64,000 nt of DNA from Dipteris shenzhenensis (Eukaryota; Polypodiophyta; Polypodiopsida; Gleicheniales): NCBI GenBank assembly GCA_047967505.1, contig CM106540.1. One strand, 5' to 3'. This document shows positions 1 to 10,415 of this stretch, one piece after another. How positions within the stretch are numbered: the stretch's first letter is position 1; each line of letters opens with the position of its first letter. The position numbers and the translations under genes were made by a program. A model generated the notes under the pieces. That model did not search any database. It had not been told where the DNA came from and saw nothing but the letters and a program-made list of their open reading frames with translations.

Positions 1-1552
1 AGTAGAATGTAGTCAAAATAGTATGGTTGTGTTCTACACTAAAAGAGCTTCAAATATGTCTTTACATCTTGAAATTTGAGTAATAGATGGAAAAGTTACA
101 TGATTTGGAAAGGATGTTCATTTTTGTATTTTAGTGTATTTTTTGTTTTACCCCCCTCATCCAAAAGACCCCCACTTGGGTCTCACATATGAAAATATCT
201 ACAAATTGATAGGTTAGGGAGTGTTCATTGTTGCAAGCCAAGGTGCTTGGTTGTATCATGTTGATTTGATTCAATGGAAATGAACGAGCAATTGACTATC
301 TTTTCTGTTCAACTCTATTGCAATGCTGCATTATCTAAGTGTTAAGTGCATGGAAACTCATCAATGTTCTCCTGTCATCATATGGTTCTTCTCCACTAGC
401 TAACCTTGACCTTCGAGTGTTTTATTTGTTGGTGCCTATTTTGCAACTGAGAACGCCCACCTTAGGATTGCAAGAGCGAGCATCTTCACTCAGTGCAGAG
501 CACCGGGTTGGGTAGTAAACTAAGCACTTCTAACTTAGCTGGGTGAGAGATCAGGGTGAGAGATCAGGACTATTAACACATTTGAAAAACAGGGGGTGGA
601 TTTTGTGGGATCCACATATCTAGCTACAAAGGGAACACATGCATGCTACATCATTGTGGCCATGGACTAGATAGATACTATAGGTAGTCTCAATCATACC
701 TAGGGCCTACGAGCGATGACTGGGACCTAGCAAAATAAGCATATAGGAGGAATTCCCACCTCACTAGTCATGCATATAGAACTCACATGTTTTGAGCACC
801 ATGAATAAATTACACAAATAAAAGGCCCAAGAGAAACTTAATTTTGTCTACATGCATGACACCCTCATCACAAAAAGGAGAAATGCATAAGCCACACACA
901 AAAGAAACATGCACTACTGGCACATGGCATTGCTGAAACAAGTTAGTGTCAACAAGGGAGCTAATTAATACATGCAAATTCTAGGCTCAAGGCAGCTTGA
1001 TAGGATGGTCAAAAGATCTAATTCACGATTTTCAAAGAAACACCGTGTCAAACAATTAGATCATCAACATCAAAATCCTTCCTCGAGTCATAAACTCGAA
1101 GAAGAATAAGATCAAGAATCACCACCCAAATGGTTAGCCCAAAAAAAACCTAAGATGGTGGTTCTGAACATTGACAATGATGAGGAAATGGATCCAAGAA
1201 GAGATACCATGAAGCTTGGAGGACGCAATGTCAGGAGAACTATAGGCAGAGCCACCAATGATGTAGAATGTAGATCAAGATCACTCTAATTTTTGAGCTA
1301 AGGAGCCAATAGAAGAAAGGACAATACATTTTGTATGAACAAGGGTCTTGTCATATAATGTTTTAGGAAAAGGCACGTAACCACGAGTTAGTAGTCTATG
1401 CAAGCGGAAGCAAACATATGTTTTCCAAGATAGCGTAGAGAAGAAAGAGAGGATGAGAGGTAGACAATAGGAGATCTGCCTTGGAGCCGTATGGACCCAA
1501 GTGTTTGTAAAAGAAGAGAGAGAGAGAGAGAGAGAGGGAATAGGGTTGGCCC
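1..1552. other. AT-rich non-coding DNA
   Basis: No credible coding region or RNA gene seen. A (GA)n run at about 1513-1536 gives only low-complexity frames. It ends where the LTR of the Copia relic begins. Confidence 0.5.
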
Positions 1553-1733
1553 TGAGAGATCTCAACACCATAAGTAAAATGGAAAAAGGTGAGAGAGAGG
1601 GAGAGCCAGAAGAGAGAGCCACACAAGTTTTGGTGGGTGCAAAGCACCCTAATCTTCTATGTCATCCATATATATATGTGTTTGAGTATTATACATAACC
1701 GGGGTTAAGGTACAGTGGCCTTTAACCCCCACA
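1553..1733 (-). repeat. 3' LTR of Copia relic
   Basis: About 181 bp, TGAGAGATCTCAAC...CCCCCACA as read on the plus strand. Similar to 4428-4611 with scattered substitutions. Confidence 0.75.
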
Positions 1734-1789
1734 AAGTCCCACTTAAAGTCTAATCTTCCTTTAAGAGGGAACAACCAGTGAGCATACTA

Positions 1790-2250
1790 TCCAATGCCCA
1801 TCAATACACGACAATACTCAAACTGCTGACTAGATAGACTCTTTGTCAGCATATCTACAGGGTTATCATCTATCTGAACCTTGACAAGCTCTATGCGCTT
1901 GTCCTCAAGTACCTCCCTAATGAAATAGTACATGACCTCAATGTGTTTGGTCCTTGCATGAAAGATTGGATTCCGTGCTATCTAAATAGCACTCATGGAA
2001 TCACTATGCAATGTTGGTACACTTGTATGAATCCCCAAATCTCCCACTAGCCGATCAAGCCATATAGCCTCCTTGCAACCCTATGTGGCTACAACATACT
2101 CGACCTCTGTGGTAGACAAAGCAATGCAGTTATGTGCACAAGACATCCACGACACTTCACCACCTGCAAAGGTGAGCACATGTGGATCTCTTTCTATCCA
2201 CGTGCCCTACATAGTCTGACTCTGTGTATCCAAGTTACGAGAGTTAGACA
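1790..2250 (-). pseudogene. Copia RNase H fragment
   Basis: Minus-strand translation gives the ALSTTEVEYVVAT block, a HSDSMSAI..ARNPIFHARTKH block and the terminal VDMLTKSL block of Copia RNase H, broken by in-frame stops and a frameshift near 2135. It lies directly 3' of the gag fragment, with protease, integrase and RT deleted. Confidence 0.75.
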
Positions 2251-2251
2251 A

Positions 2252-2907
2252 GACTTCCCTCTTTCTTGGGACTTTCCCCTGAACTATGATCTGCCCCTTT
2301 GCACATTTAAGGTTGCATCCTACTTGTTGCCATCCATAGACTTACGTCTAATCTCCTCAGCCAACAAGCTACCCACAACATCATCAAATTTCAGTACTCC
2401 ACCCGGTGCAGAGCTATTGATAGCTATACAAAAGGTATCCCATGAGGATGACAATGAGCACAAGAGGAACATTGCCTTAATCTCCGCATCAAAATTCAGC
2501 TTCTGAGCCTGAAGCTAGCTGAAAATAATATTGAATTCATTCAAGCGAGAAGCAATGGAGACCCCTTCCTTCATCCGTAGCTCAAACAACCTCTTCATGA
2601 TGTAAACTTTATTAGAGTCCATTTACTTCTCATGAGTGGCAGATAATTTCTTCCACAAATCTGCCGTAGTCTGCTGACTTACTACTGTGAAATAAAATGA
2701 CTCTGCAAGATGAAGTCTAACAGTAGACTTTGCTAATGCATCCAACTCATTCCAATCATCCTCAGACATATCTACAGGCTTAGCTTCAATCCCTGCCAAG
2801 GGTTTTGAATAACCACATCCCTTATCTATTCTTTTCACAAAGAAAAGTTTGTCCCATCAAACTTTTTAATACTAAAAAACTCCTTTTCAGACATGGAAGA
2901 GGGTGCC
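2252..2907 (-). pseudogene. Copia gag fragment
   Basis: Minus strand. An ATG near 2907 starts a Copia-type Gag (FFSIKKFDG, then LWKKLSATHEK, RLFELRMKEG and LLCSLSSSWDTF as conserved blocks). Stops occur within 30 codons and again downstream. It resembles the gag of Copia A in domain order but is clearly diverged. Confidence 0.7.
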
Positions 2908-2910
2908 ATG

Positions 2911-4320
2911 ATGCAAATAAAGAAAAATTCCAAATGCTAGTGCCTGCAAGAAAGAATCACACCAAATACCAGGTGCAACCAAGTATGTTGCCACAATGGA
3001 AGGTAATATAAAAAAACCTCAAAGGCTCAAAGCATCAAAATGCACTTGACTCATGTGCATATACTATGCATCCATATGAGCAATTTGGCCCAAAAGAAAA
3101 TGTTAACCTACAATGATAAAATAATGGCAAACCCAATGCCAATAAGAGCCAAATGCCTCAAGCACAAACATCATCCATGGGCATAAGCATCAATAATGTC
3201 TCATCTAAGAGAGCATAGCGCCATCAGTGCATCAAATGCACTGTGTCAAAGCTATCCCTCAGCATAAAATAGTATCTGTGTGCTAGACATCCATCAATAA
3301 AGCATCCCACAAGGTGATCTGGACCTATCAACGCATCCAATAAGGATCGAAATACATCCAAATGGCCTATAAAGCATCCACTACAACCCAATGTAAACAA
3401 TGAATCAGCCACACGGCTCAAACTGCAACCAGAGTGATCTACATGAGGTGTATTCAAAAAAACATGGCCCCATGGTAATGACCGCTAGTGAAAATAGAAC
3501 CTAAGATGCCTGAAAACATGGGTGTTACTACATAATTGGACTCAGCAAGACAATCTGCAAATATCTCTCTCTTGTTGGAACTCCAAAATCCCAACCGCCG
3601 CTGAATGGAAAACGGGGAGTCAACCCTTGCAATTGACCAATAATAAAAAAATCAAAGGTTTGAACCTTTGAATAGATTTTTGATAGAGAAACAGATAATT
3701 TTATGCCTCCAAGAAACGAAACTCCTCCTAATCTCCACAAAATCGTGCAAGAGCTTATAGGTAGGGGGTTTTGGGCCTCCAGAACACAATGGAACAAACG
3801 CTTGGAAACCGTGGTCCCAATCACCGAGTCCCCAACACACGGACCAAAAAACGTTTTTGCAAACAGATCTCTTTGTAAACATCACCAAAGTGTAAATGAT
3901 GAGCAACACATAAGTTTTAGGACCTCCTAACTCCATTAGAACTGACAAATCTGCGAATGGACTCGAGTTCCAACACATGGGCAGAAAAACATTGAAGCAA
4001 AGACAGTAAGTCAGAAATCCAACAAAATGATCCCAAATTCAAGAATGATGGTTTTTTCAAACTCCCGAAGTGCAATGGACACCAAAATAAGGCAATGGTT
4101 GTCTCTAAGGTCATTTCGGTCTCTTAGTCATCATCGAAAGGAATAGGGGAATCATCAAAAAACGTCTTTTTTTGCTCCAAAACCACTCATAGAACTTTCC
4201 AAATGTTTTTGCAAGGTCTCTGCACACTAGGATGTAGGTAAAGTCACCCAATGGAGCTTCTCTTTCCTCCCACAGAGCTACAGTAGCAAACTTTACTCCA
4301 AGCTCACACCGGGCTCAGCT
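2911..4320 (-). other. Leader of the Copia relic
   Basis: 1.4 kb between gag and the primer site without a recognised gene. Unlike the leaders of Copia A and B, I do not see a GTAC-dense block here. Confidence 0.4.
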
Positions 4321-4484
4321 AGAAAACCCGCGCTCTAATACCAGTTGAGAGATCTCAACAACGGAAGCGGAATGGAAGAAGGTGAGAGAGAGAGGGAGAT
4401 CCAGAAAACCCGCGCTCTAATACCAGTTGAGAGATCTCAACAACGGAAGCGGAATGGAAGAAGGTGAGAGAGAGAGGGAGATCC
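4321..4484. repeat. 82-bp tandem duplication across the PBS/LTR border
   Basis: Units 4321-4402 and 4403-4484 look identical. Each holds the primer binding site and the first part of the LTR, so the element has two primer sites in tandem. Confidence 0.85.
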
Positions 4485-4611
4485 AGAAGAGAGATCCACA
4501 CAAGTTTTGGTGGGTGCAGAACACCTTAATCTTCTATGTCATCCATATTTATATATGTGTTTGAGTATTGTACATAACGAGGCTAAGGCATAGTGGCCTT
4601 TAACCCCCACA
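4428..4611 (-). repeat. 5' LTR of Copia relic
   Basis: About 184 bp. The primer binding site lies at 4414-4425. A second, partial copy of the LTR edge and primer site lies just left (4321-4402) because of an 82-bp tandem duplication. Confidence 0.75.
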
Positions 4612-4670
4612 GACCCTCCCGTCAAAGGGTGAAATGTATAAACGGCCAAATAATTAAATTTGGTCTTCAT

Positions 4671-4760
4671 TGTTGTATGCACAAGTTTGAAATAAGAGCT
4701 CTCTCTTTCTCTTCATGGTTGTATGCACAAGTTTGGAATAAGAGCTCTCTCTTTCTCCTC
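4671..4760. repeat. 45-bp tandem duplication
   Basis: Two near-identical units (4671-4715, 4716-4760) containing GTATGCACAAGTTTG and AAGAGCTCTCTC. A pyrimidine-rich tract follows to about 4890. Confidence 0.8.
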
Positions 4761-6740
4761 AAGAAGTGTTTGGAGTCTTCTCTTGTTTCTTTTATAATGC
4801 CCTTATGTTTGCCACTCCGTCCCCCTTCATTTCCCCCTTCTCTTCCCTCTTTCCCTCTCTCCCCCCATCTCCCCTTCCTCTTTCCTTTCTCGTGGAAACA
4901 CATTGACAATCTGGGAGTCTCGAGAGTGATACTTGAGGACAGTTCATGCTTGCATTTCTCCCACAAGGAGTAGTAGGAGGAGAGGTTCCATCAGCATTCC
5001 TTCAAAATCCCCATGACATGTGAGTCACTACTGCCGGACTACACATTTTTTGTGCCACTACTGCTATGGGGGAGTTCAAGGTATGCTTTTGCAATGCATA
5101 AGCTTTCTCTCATTATCCGCCCATTGCTCATTGTTTCTAGCTTAACTAGGAGCTTTGATTGTGGAATATAGTTGAAGTGTGAGTGGAAAATTGAGTGTGG
5201 AAAAGAAGTTGTCATTTTCTATCTTTCAAGAATTTTAGCGATTGGGGCTTATTTTTTGTTGTTTTTTGGTGTTGATCCATAGGAATAGGTAGTAGAGATG
5301 ATTGCTAAGGTGTGTATGTAGTCCAAATCCACAAAAAAGACATGAAGCCACAAGTAAATTTTAAAGTAGTTTGAAGTGTGTTGACAGTCACTCTATGAAA
5401 AACATCTCAGTCTACACTCAAGTTGTTTTTTGTTATTTTTTGCTTTCTGTAGGTAGAATAGGTAGAGTAGTGTTCCATATAGCCTCCAACCCTTACACAA
5501 AAAATCAAAAATCTAAAAAAATAATAAAAAGTAGTCAACGACAGAGCGTGCCTATGTGTGCATTAAGCTTAACATAGCAAGAGTACACACATTAATAACA
5601 CAACGATCTGCTAATTTAATTGTTGTCAGTCAGCTACCACTGACAACTCACCTACCTCATCCACTCTACCATGTGGCATTAAATGAACTAACAAGTGTTA
5701 AATCCAAAGTCAAGTTGCAACGTTAGGGTTAATGCAACGACCACAAAGTTATTGCTATATCCAACCCATTGTGTTAAGGTTTGCCGCGTTAAGAGTCATC
5801 GCTGCTTTATTGAGGCCACTGTTTTAAGGACAATGCTATGACTTCACAATCGCTACTATAAACCAATTGCTACCATATGGAATTACTACTTTAATATGTC
5901 GGTATGATAAGGAGCCGTTGCTCTAAGGATAACGCAACGCAACGACCTACAAGCTATTGCTTTAAGGCTAACTCAATGACTCATTGCTTTAAGACCAAAA
6001 TTGCAGAGTGACTAAAACTGACAGTAGTAGCCTAGCAGGGTGACCAAAAGTGCTAGGATTTGAACCAAAGCCAGAGCACAAGGCCTCTAACAATATCCTA
6101 CTCGACCCAATGAACACCTCTATGTCAATTCCTTTTAGGATCTTGACCTTAAGTTCATACTCAATGCATGGTCCCCGCACACACGCACACCTTGATTTCA
6201 AAAGATGCAATGAGTTTTGGCACAAAAGCAGGTGAAAACCCAAATCTCAGGGCTCTTAACTCCAGCTTAGTCAAACCTCAATCTCCCACCCCTTCCACCA
6301 CAACCTCACGACTTCCGGAATCACTCTGCAACTTTGTGGGGAGGTTTGGTTTGTTCACCCTAATCTAACAAAGAACCTTTGCAAGGAAAACTAGAGTGCC
6401 TGAGGAGCTCTAGGACCCTCAACCAACATTTGCATTAGGAAGAGTGCACTGTATCTCAATGCCCATCTCCATGGTGAATCCTATGGGGCCTCTTGTGTAG
6501 TTCTATGAGGGAGAGCCATCCTTCATTGGAACCTTCGACCGCAAGATACCTAGCTTCTTGTCACAGAATCCTAAGATGCAAGGAAATGAACAAATGGAAG
6601 TTGGGGGAAACATGCTTCCACAAACAATGGCTTCTCACCCCCTCTGTACCCACTTTGTGTGGGAGTCCCAAGATTTATGAAGAAGGATGTGCATCCTTCT
6701 TCATAAATTCATAAATTTGACAAGGGAAGGCCCAAGCGAT
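4761..6740. other. Non-coding DNA with subterminal-like repeats
   Basis: No gene seen. At about 5730-6000, short motifs of the type TTGCTTTAAGG or TTGCTCTAAGG recur several times among GCAACGAC-type words, as in subterminal repeats of plant DNA transposons; no terminal repeat was found. Confidence 0.35.
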
Positions 6741-6744
6741 CCTC

Positions 6745-6880
6745 CTCTCTCAACGACTCCATGATCCAAATCCTCCTCTATGCAAACAACATGGTCTTAC
6801 TATCCTCTTCAAGTGAGGGCCTCCGATGGATCTTTAACACATCTCGAATAACCATGCAAAGAGAGTAGTTGGATTATTGG
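6745..6880 (+). pseudogene. LINE reverse transcriptase fragment
   Basis: Translation gives IQILLYANNMVLLSSSSEGL, the LINE block around the YADD catalytic box with both Asp changed to Asn. It matches the RT block of the LINE at 58880-59640 ([15 protein letters not shown]). Only a short, dead fragment. Confidence 0.65.
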
Positions 6881-6999
6881 TGGAGGTTGTCACATAGCAT
6901 GATTTTCATGATGCAACCAATGATGTAGGCCCAATTGAGCAAAGGATACACTAAACTTGCTAGAGTTGAGCAATAGTGCTTTCACTCTCATCTTCAAGA

Positions 7000-7390
7000 T
7001 CCCCGCACTAAGTCTCCTTCCCCTCCCTCAGCTCCCTCACAGCCAACCTCTCCTAGCCTCCTACCCCCGCCCCCTCTCAGCCTCCTGCTCCCTCCTCTCA
7101 AACCCGCACTCTCTTAGCCTCTCCCCGCTTCCTCCCTCTTCCCTTCCCCCGCTACCTGCCCCTCCTCCACTCCTATCCAGCCCTCTCGTCCATCTCCGTC
7201 CCTCTCCCTTCGTTGCAGCTCCCCCGCCCCTGCAGCTCCGCTGCCTTCCTCCCGCTGTAGCACCCTCCGCCCCTGCTGCACCCTCCACTGCTGTTGCCTC
7301 CTGCTGCTGCTCCCCGCCTCTCCTCCCGGCCTGGCCTCCACACACCTCATGCCGCTAGCCTACCCCCCCCGCCCCCGCGCGCAGCTAGCC
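7000..7390. repeat. C/T-rich low-complexity tract
   Basis: Plus strand almost pure pyrimidine plus CAGC words (CTCCCTC, CCCCGCC). Gives proline/serine-rich or glycine/arginine-rich frames on either strand that are composition artefacts. It resembles, in reverse orientation, the purine tract at 49395-49540. Confidence 0.6.
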
Positions 7391-8717
7391 TACTGCACCC
7401 CCTCGGCCGGATGCTTAAAAGATGATGGTCCACTATGGCATTCAATGGCTCCATAGTATGAAAGATTATGTGACGTATAAAAGACCACGTGGCGCCTTAG
7501 TATAAAAGACCACATGGCATACTTGCTGAGGACTCTCTTCGTGCGGTTACATAAGCAAGAAAGGTCAACCGTATAGCCTAAGTTGATACTGTGTAGGCCA
7601 TCAATTGTTCGTATGCTCGTATGAGGAGGTTCGTGCGGTAGCAAATGACTTACATGCCACTAGCGACACATTAGGAGCAAACACCACCTTATAGAGATCA
7701 CTAGACCCATATGTGTACTTATGGGATTTCATTATTAACGTGAGGCCACAAGTGAATGGCGATGCAATAGGGGTAGTGAGCGCCACCTACGATATGTGAG
7801 CCTCAGAAGCACTCCTACGTAGCTTACAAGTAAGAAAAAGAGGAGCCATTGACTCAGCCTGTATGGAAGTAGTCTGAGCGAGGCATTTAGTTATGCATGA
7901 GAACATACCTTGAACGCTGTTGTACTCTCTTGAAAAAGAGAGGTTAGCCACAATGATGATGTAAATCCCTTCAAACTTGTATCCTCTGCACTGCTCAAAC
8001 GCGGTATATATAGTGGGGCTGCATGGTGATTCATTTACTTGCCTTTCAAAATTCTCAAAATCTTATCATCTCCTTCGTTCTCAAATCGTTTCATTAGCTT
8101 AACTTATGGGCTTCCCAAGATAACCCGTCCCACTTCCATCGATTATTTTTTGTAATAAGGGAATGATATAAAAGACTATACCATTCAAACTGCTTGTATC
8201 TGCTTGTATCTTTAATGGAAACATTCATAGTGCCCACTCCAAAAGCAAGTGTTAAATTCTTGCATTTACCCAATCTTGATCTTTCTACCATCCTTTAAGT
8301 GACCTTTCCACGAATTAATGTAAAAAGATATAAGCCACTTTGTCATTCAACTCATCTCTTGCCTTTAGATGAGCATCCATTTTACACTGCATTGTTAGGA
8401 TTGTGTGTGTGTGTGGGTTTCATCCATCCAAACCGGAGTTTCATCTTTTCTTCGTTTGGGTTCGCTACTGGGCACTATGGACTTAATGGACATATAGGAA
8501 TTGTAAAGTCTTTGGTGATCCTACTTTCTCTTTGTTTGGCTTTTTTAGGCAGGCGTTCTTTGCAACAATCTTTCTTTGATTGCTTGCAAACCCACTGCAT
8601 AGATCATGAGGTCTTTTTGGCATATACTAAAATTTTCAGTTGATGTAATTGTAGCACCTTGTTTTGAGGTTGCTACTCATATAATATAATCAATCAAAGA
8701 TTTCACCCCAAGAAAAA
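7391..8717. other. Non-coding DNA
   Basis: Open frames up to 114 codons occur (e.g. 8299-8643, plus) but match nothing I recognise. An AT-rich stretch ends at 8700. No RNA gene seen. Confidence 0.4.
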
Positions 8718-8755
<38 letters not shown>

Positions 8756-8757
8756 GG

Positions 8758-8843
<86 letters not shown>
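8718..8843. repeat. Compound microsatellite (TG)n-(CT)n-(AT)n-(GT)n
   Basis: Four adjoining dinucleotide arrays at about 8718-8751, 8760-8797, 8798-8812 and 8813-8843, separated by only a few bases. Confidence 0.95.
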
Positions 8844-8845
<2 letters not shown>

Positions 8846-8879
8846 CGTGCATACATGTGTGCGTGCGTGCCTCACTTAC

Positions 8880-9420
8880 TAGCAACCCGTGTCCCTCTGA
8901 GGACGGTGCCACTGTCTCTTTCAAGAGGGACATGGGTTCTAACCACTCTCTCGACTAACCCACTTCCATGACCATGTCTACGTTGGCCTCTATTTGATGG
9001 AGATGATGTGACACGAGAGACCTTACTAGGTGACAATGCCATAGGAGAGAGATCGAGCACATGAACACATCACAAGCTTCTATGCCTTCAAGTCAACTGG
9101 AGGACACAGTGGGGTAGAGCAGGAGATAGTTGACATGAGGGCACCATGGATCAGCAAGAAGAGACGATATGGAGCAGGTGGAGCCACCACGCACGATGAA
9201 AAGGCTGACCAAAGCACATATGATAAGAGGTCCAACCCATCACTGATCTATTCCGAGAAGACTGCCCGAGCCGAGGATTCACTCTTGATCTGATCCTCCA
9301 GATACAAAGATCACGAAGACCAAGCCCCCCCTTCACAACAAGAGTACGCAAATACGAGACACACAGACCAATGGAGGATCTTGTGTATCTCCCCTAGACA
9401 CTTGGAACTAATAAAAGGAT
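8880..9420 (+). mobile_element. LINE-family 3' fragment
   Basis: Shares diverged but clear similarity with 61291-61640 (CCACTTCCATGA.CATGTCTAC block) and 61990-62290 (AAGAGACGA.ATGGAG block). Non-coding in its present state. A 15-bp inverted repeat lies at its left edge. Confidence 0.5.
8884..8938. repeat. Hairpin-forming inverted repeat
   Basis: Arms 8884-8898 and 8924-8938 pair at 14 of 15 positions around a 25-nt loop (AACCCGTGTCCCTCT and its near complement). Confidence 0.6.
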
Positions 9421-9814
9421 TTCGTAGACGAAGTAAAATTTCTACATGACTAAAATCCTTATGAATCCCTATGTCCTAGATGTGATCTAAAAGACGTTAG
9501 TCACAGACGTGCATATGTAGAACAGTTTTAAAACCTCAAGATTAATATTTTCAAAGCACTGAAATAAAAAGAAAACCAATCTCCTCCTCATCAAACTTCG
9601 GTGTTTCTAAAACCTTACATAGCAGAGCTCATGCTTTGATTGCACGATGACTTGGCCATTGCACATTCCAACACACACTGCCCTTTGAAACTTGCAAGAG
9701 CGGACTGACATGTCTCATGTGAGGACACAAAGTGGGAGAACTTCAGTACATTCTCTCATCATTTGTCAGAGGAAATGTCATGCTTAAAAAGCTTCTGTTG
9801 CTGCTTGTTCCTTG

Positions 9815-10199
9815 ATCTCATGTCATGCCAGATTTATTGAACCCAGCAAGGATAAAAAAGTGCATAAATTTAACTGGGAAATCTGAAATAGCTTAAACCC
9901 CGAATGTTTACATTACAAAGGTGTCATGAAAACTGCAGCTTATATGACTTACAACAGTCTCTCTCATAGGGCCATTAACTCACAAGCTGTTTGCAGAGCA
10001 CATACTGAGATCCATACAGTACCTACCCAGCATGGTGGAGCTTGTCTGAATCACAGAAGATTCTGCATCAGGTTTACATTTCACAAGTACACAGCTATAC
10101 AGCCACCATTTTCTTTGAGAACAGCTTGATGGAACTTGATTAGGCCAGATAGAAAGAATGCATGCAGAAGAGATCACATGAAGGTTTATCATGGAAGAT
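9815..10199 (-). other. Probable MICU 3' UTR with poly(A) signal
   Basis: Non-coding DNA directly 3' of the MICU stop. A minus-strand AATAAA is at 9833-9838. I see no transposon motif between it and the stop. The UTR end is an inference. Confidence 0.45.
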
Positions 10200-10415
10200 T
10201 CACCATGATAATCCAGAGTTGCAATTGTTCTTAGCACAGTTCCATATACATCTTACAGTACGGACTATGCCTGGCTGCAGAGGATCTTCAAGGCCTACTT
10301 CACGCAAATCTTGCACCCCTAAAAATTCACTCAAACTGAGTTTTCCATCGCCGTCACTATCAAATACATGAAAGATAACATCCACTGCTGCATTTGACAG
10401 AGAAACTTGACAGAC
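10200..10415 (-). CDS. MICU: MICU exon 8: last EF loop and C-terminus
   Basis: Codes residues 417-487 and a TGA stop. It has a canonical EF loop ([12 protein letters not shown], residues 435-446) preceded by VIFHVF and followed by FLGV. A conserved PLQPGI...CIWNCAKN tail comes next, then a short C-terminus. Acceptor TGCTCAG. An AATAAA lies about 360 bp downstream. Confidence 0.92.
   Translation of the reverse strand, partial: VCQVSLSNAAVDVIFHVFDSDGDGKLSLSEFLGVQDLREVGLEDPLQPGIVRTVRCIWNCAKNNCNSGLSW

Larger units (their letters stand above)
1553..4611 (-). mobile_element. Copia deletion derivative with two LTRs
   Basis: Minus-strand Ty1/copia element bounded by similar LTRs of about 181 and 184 bp (TG...CA). 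A tRNA-Met-type primer binding site (TGGTATTAGAGC on the minus strand) lies next to the right-hand (5') LTR. Flanking 5-mers ggccc and gaccc match at four of five bases, a plausible decayed target duplication. Inside, a gag fragment is joined almost directly to an RNase H end; protease, integrase and reverse transcriptase are missing. The copy could only have moved in trans. Confidence 0.75.

Noticed and set aside
7061-7345. Gly/Arg-rich minus-strand frames
   Set aside because: Reverse strand of a C/T-rich tract.
8720-8971. Open frames of Cys/Val, Ser/Leu and Thr/His repeats
   Set aside because: They are translations of the compound microsatellite.
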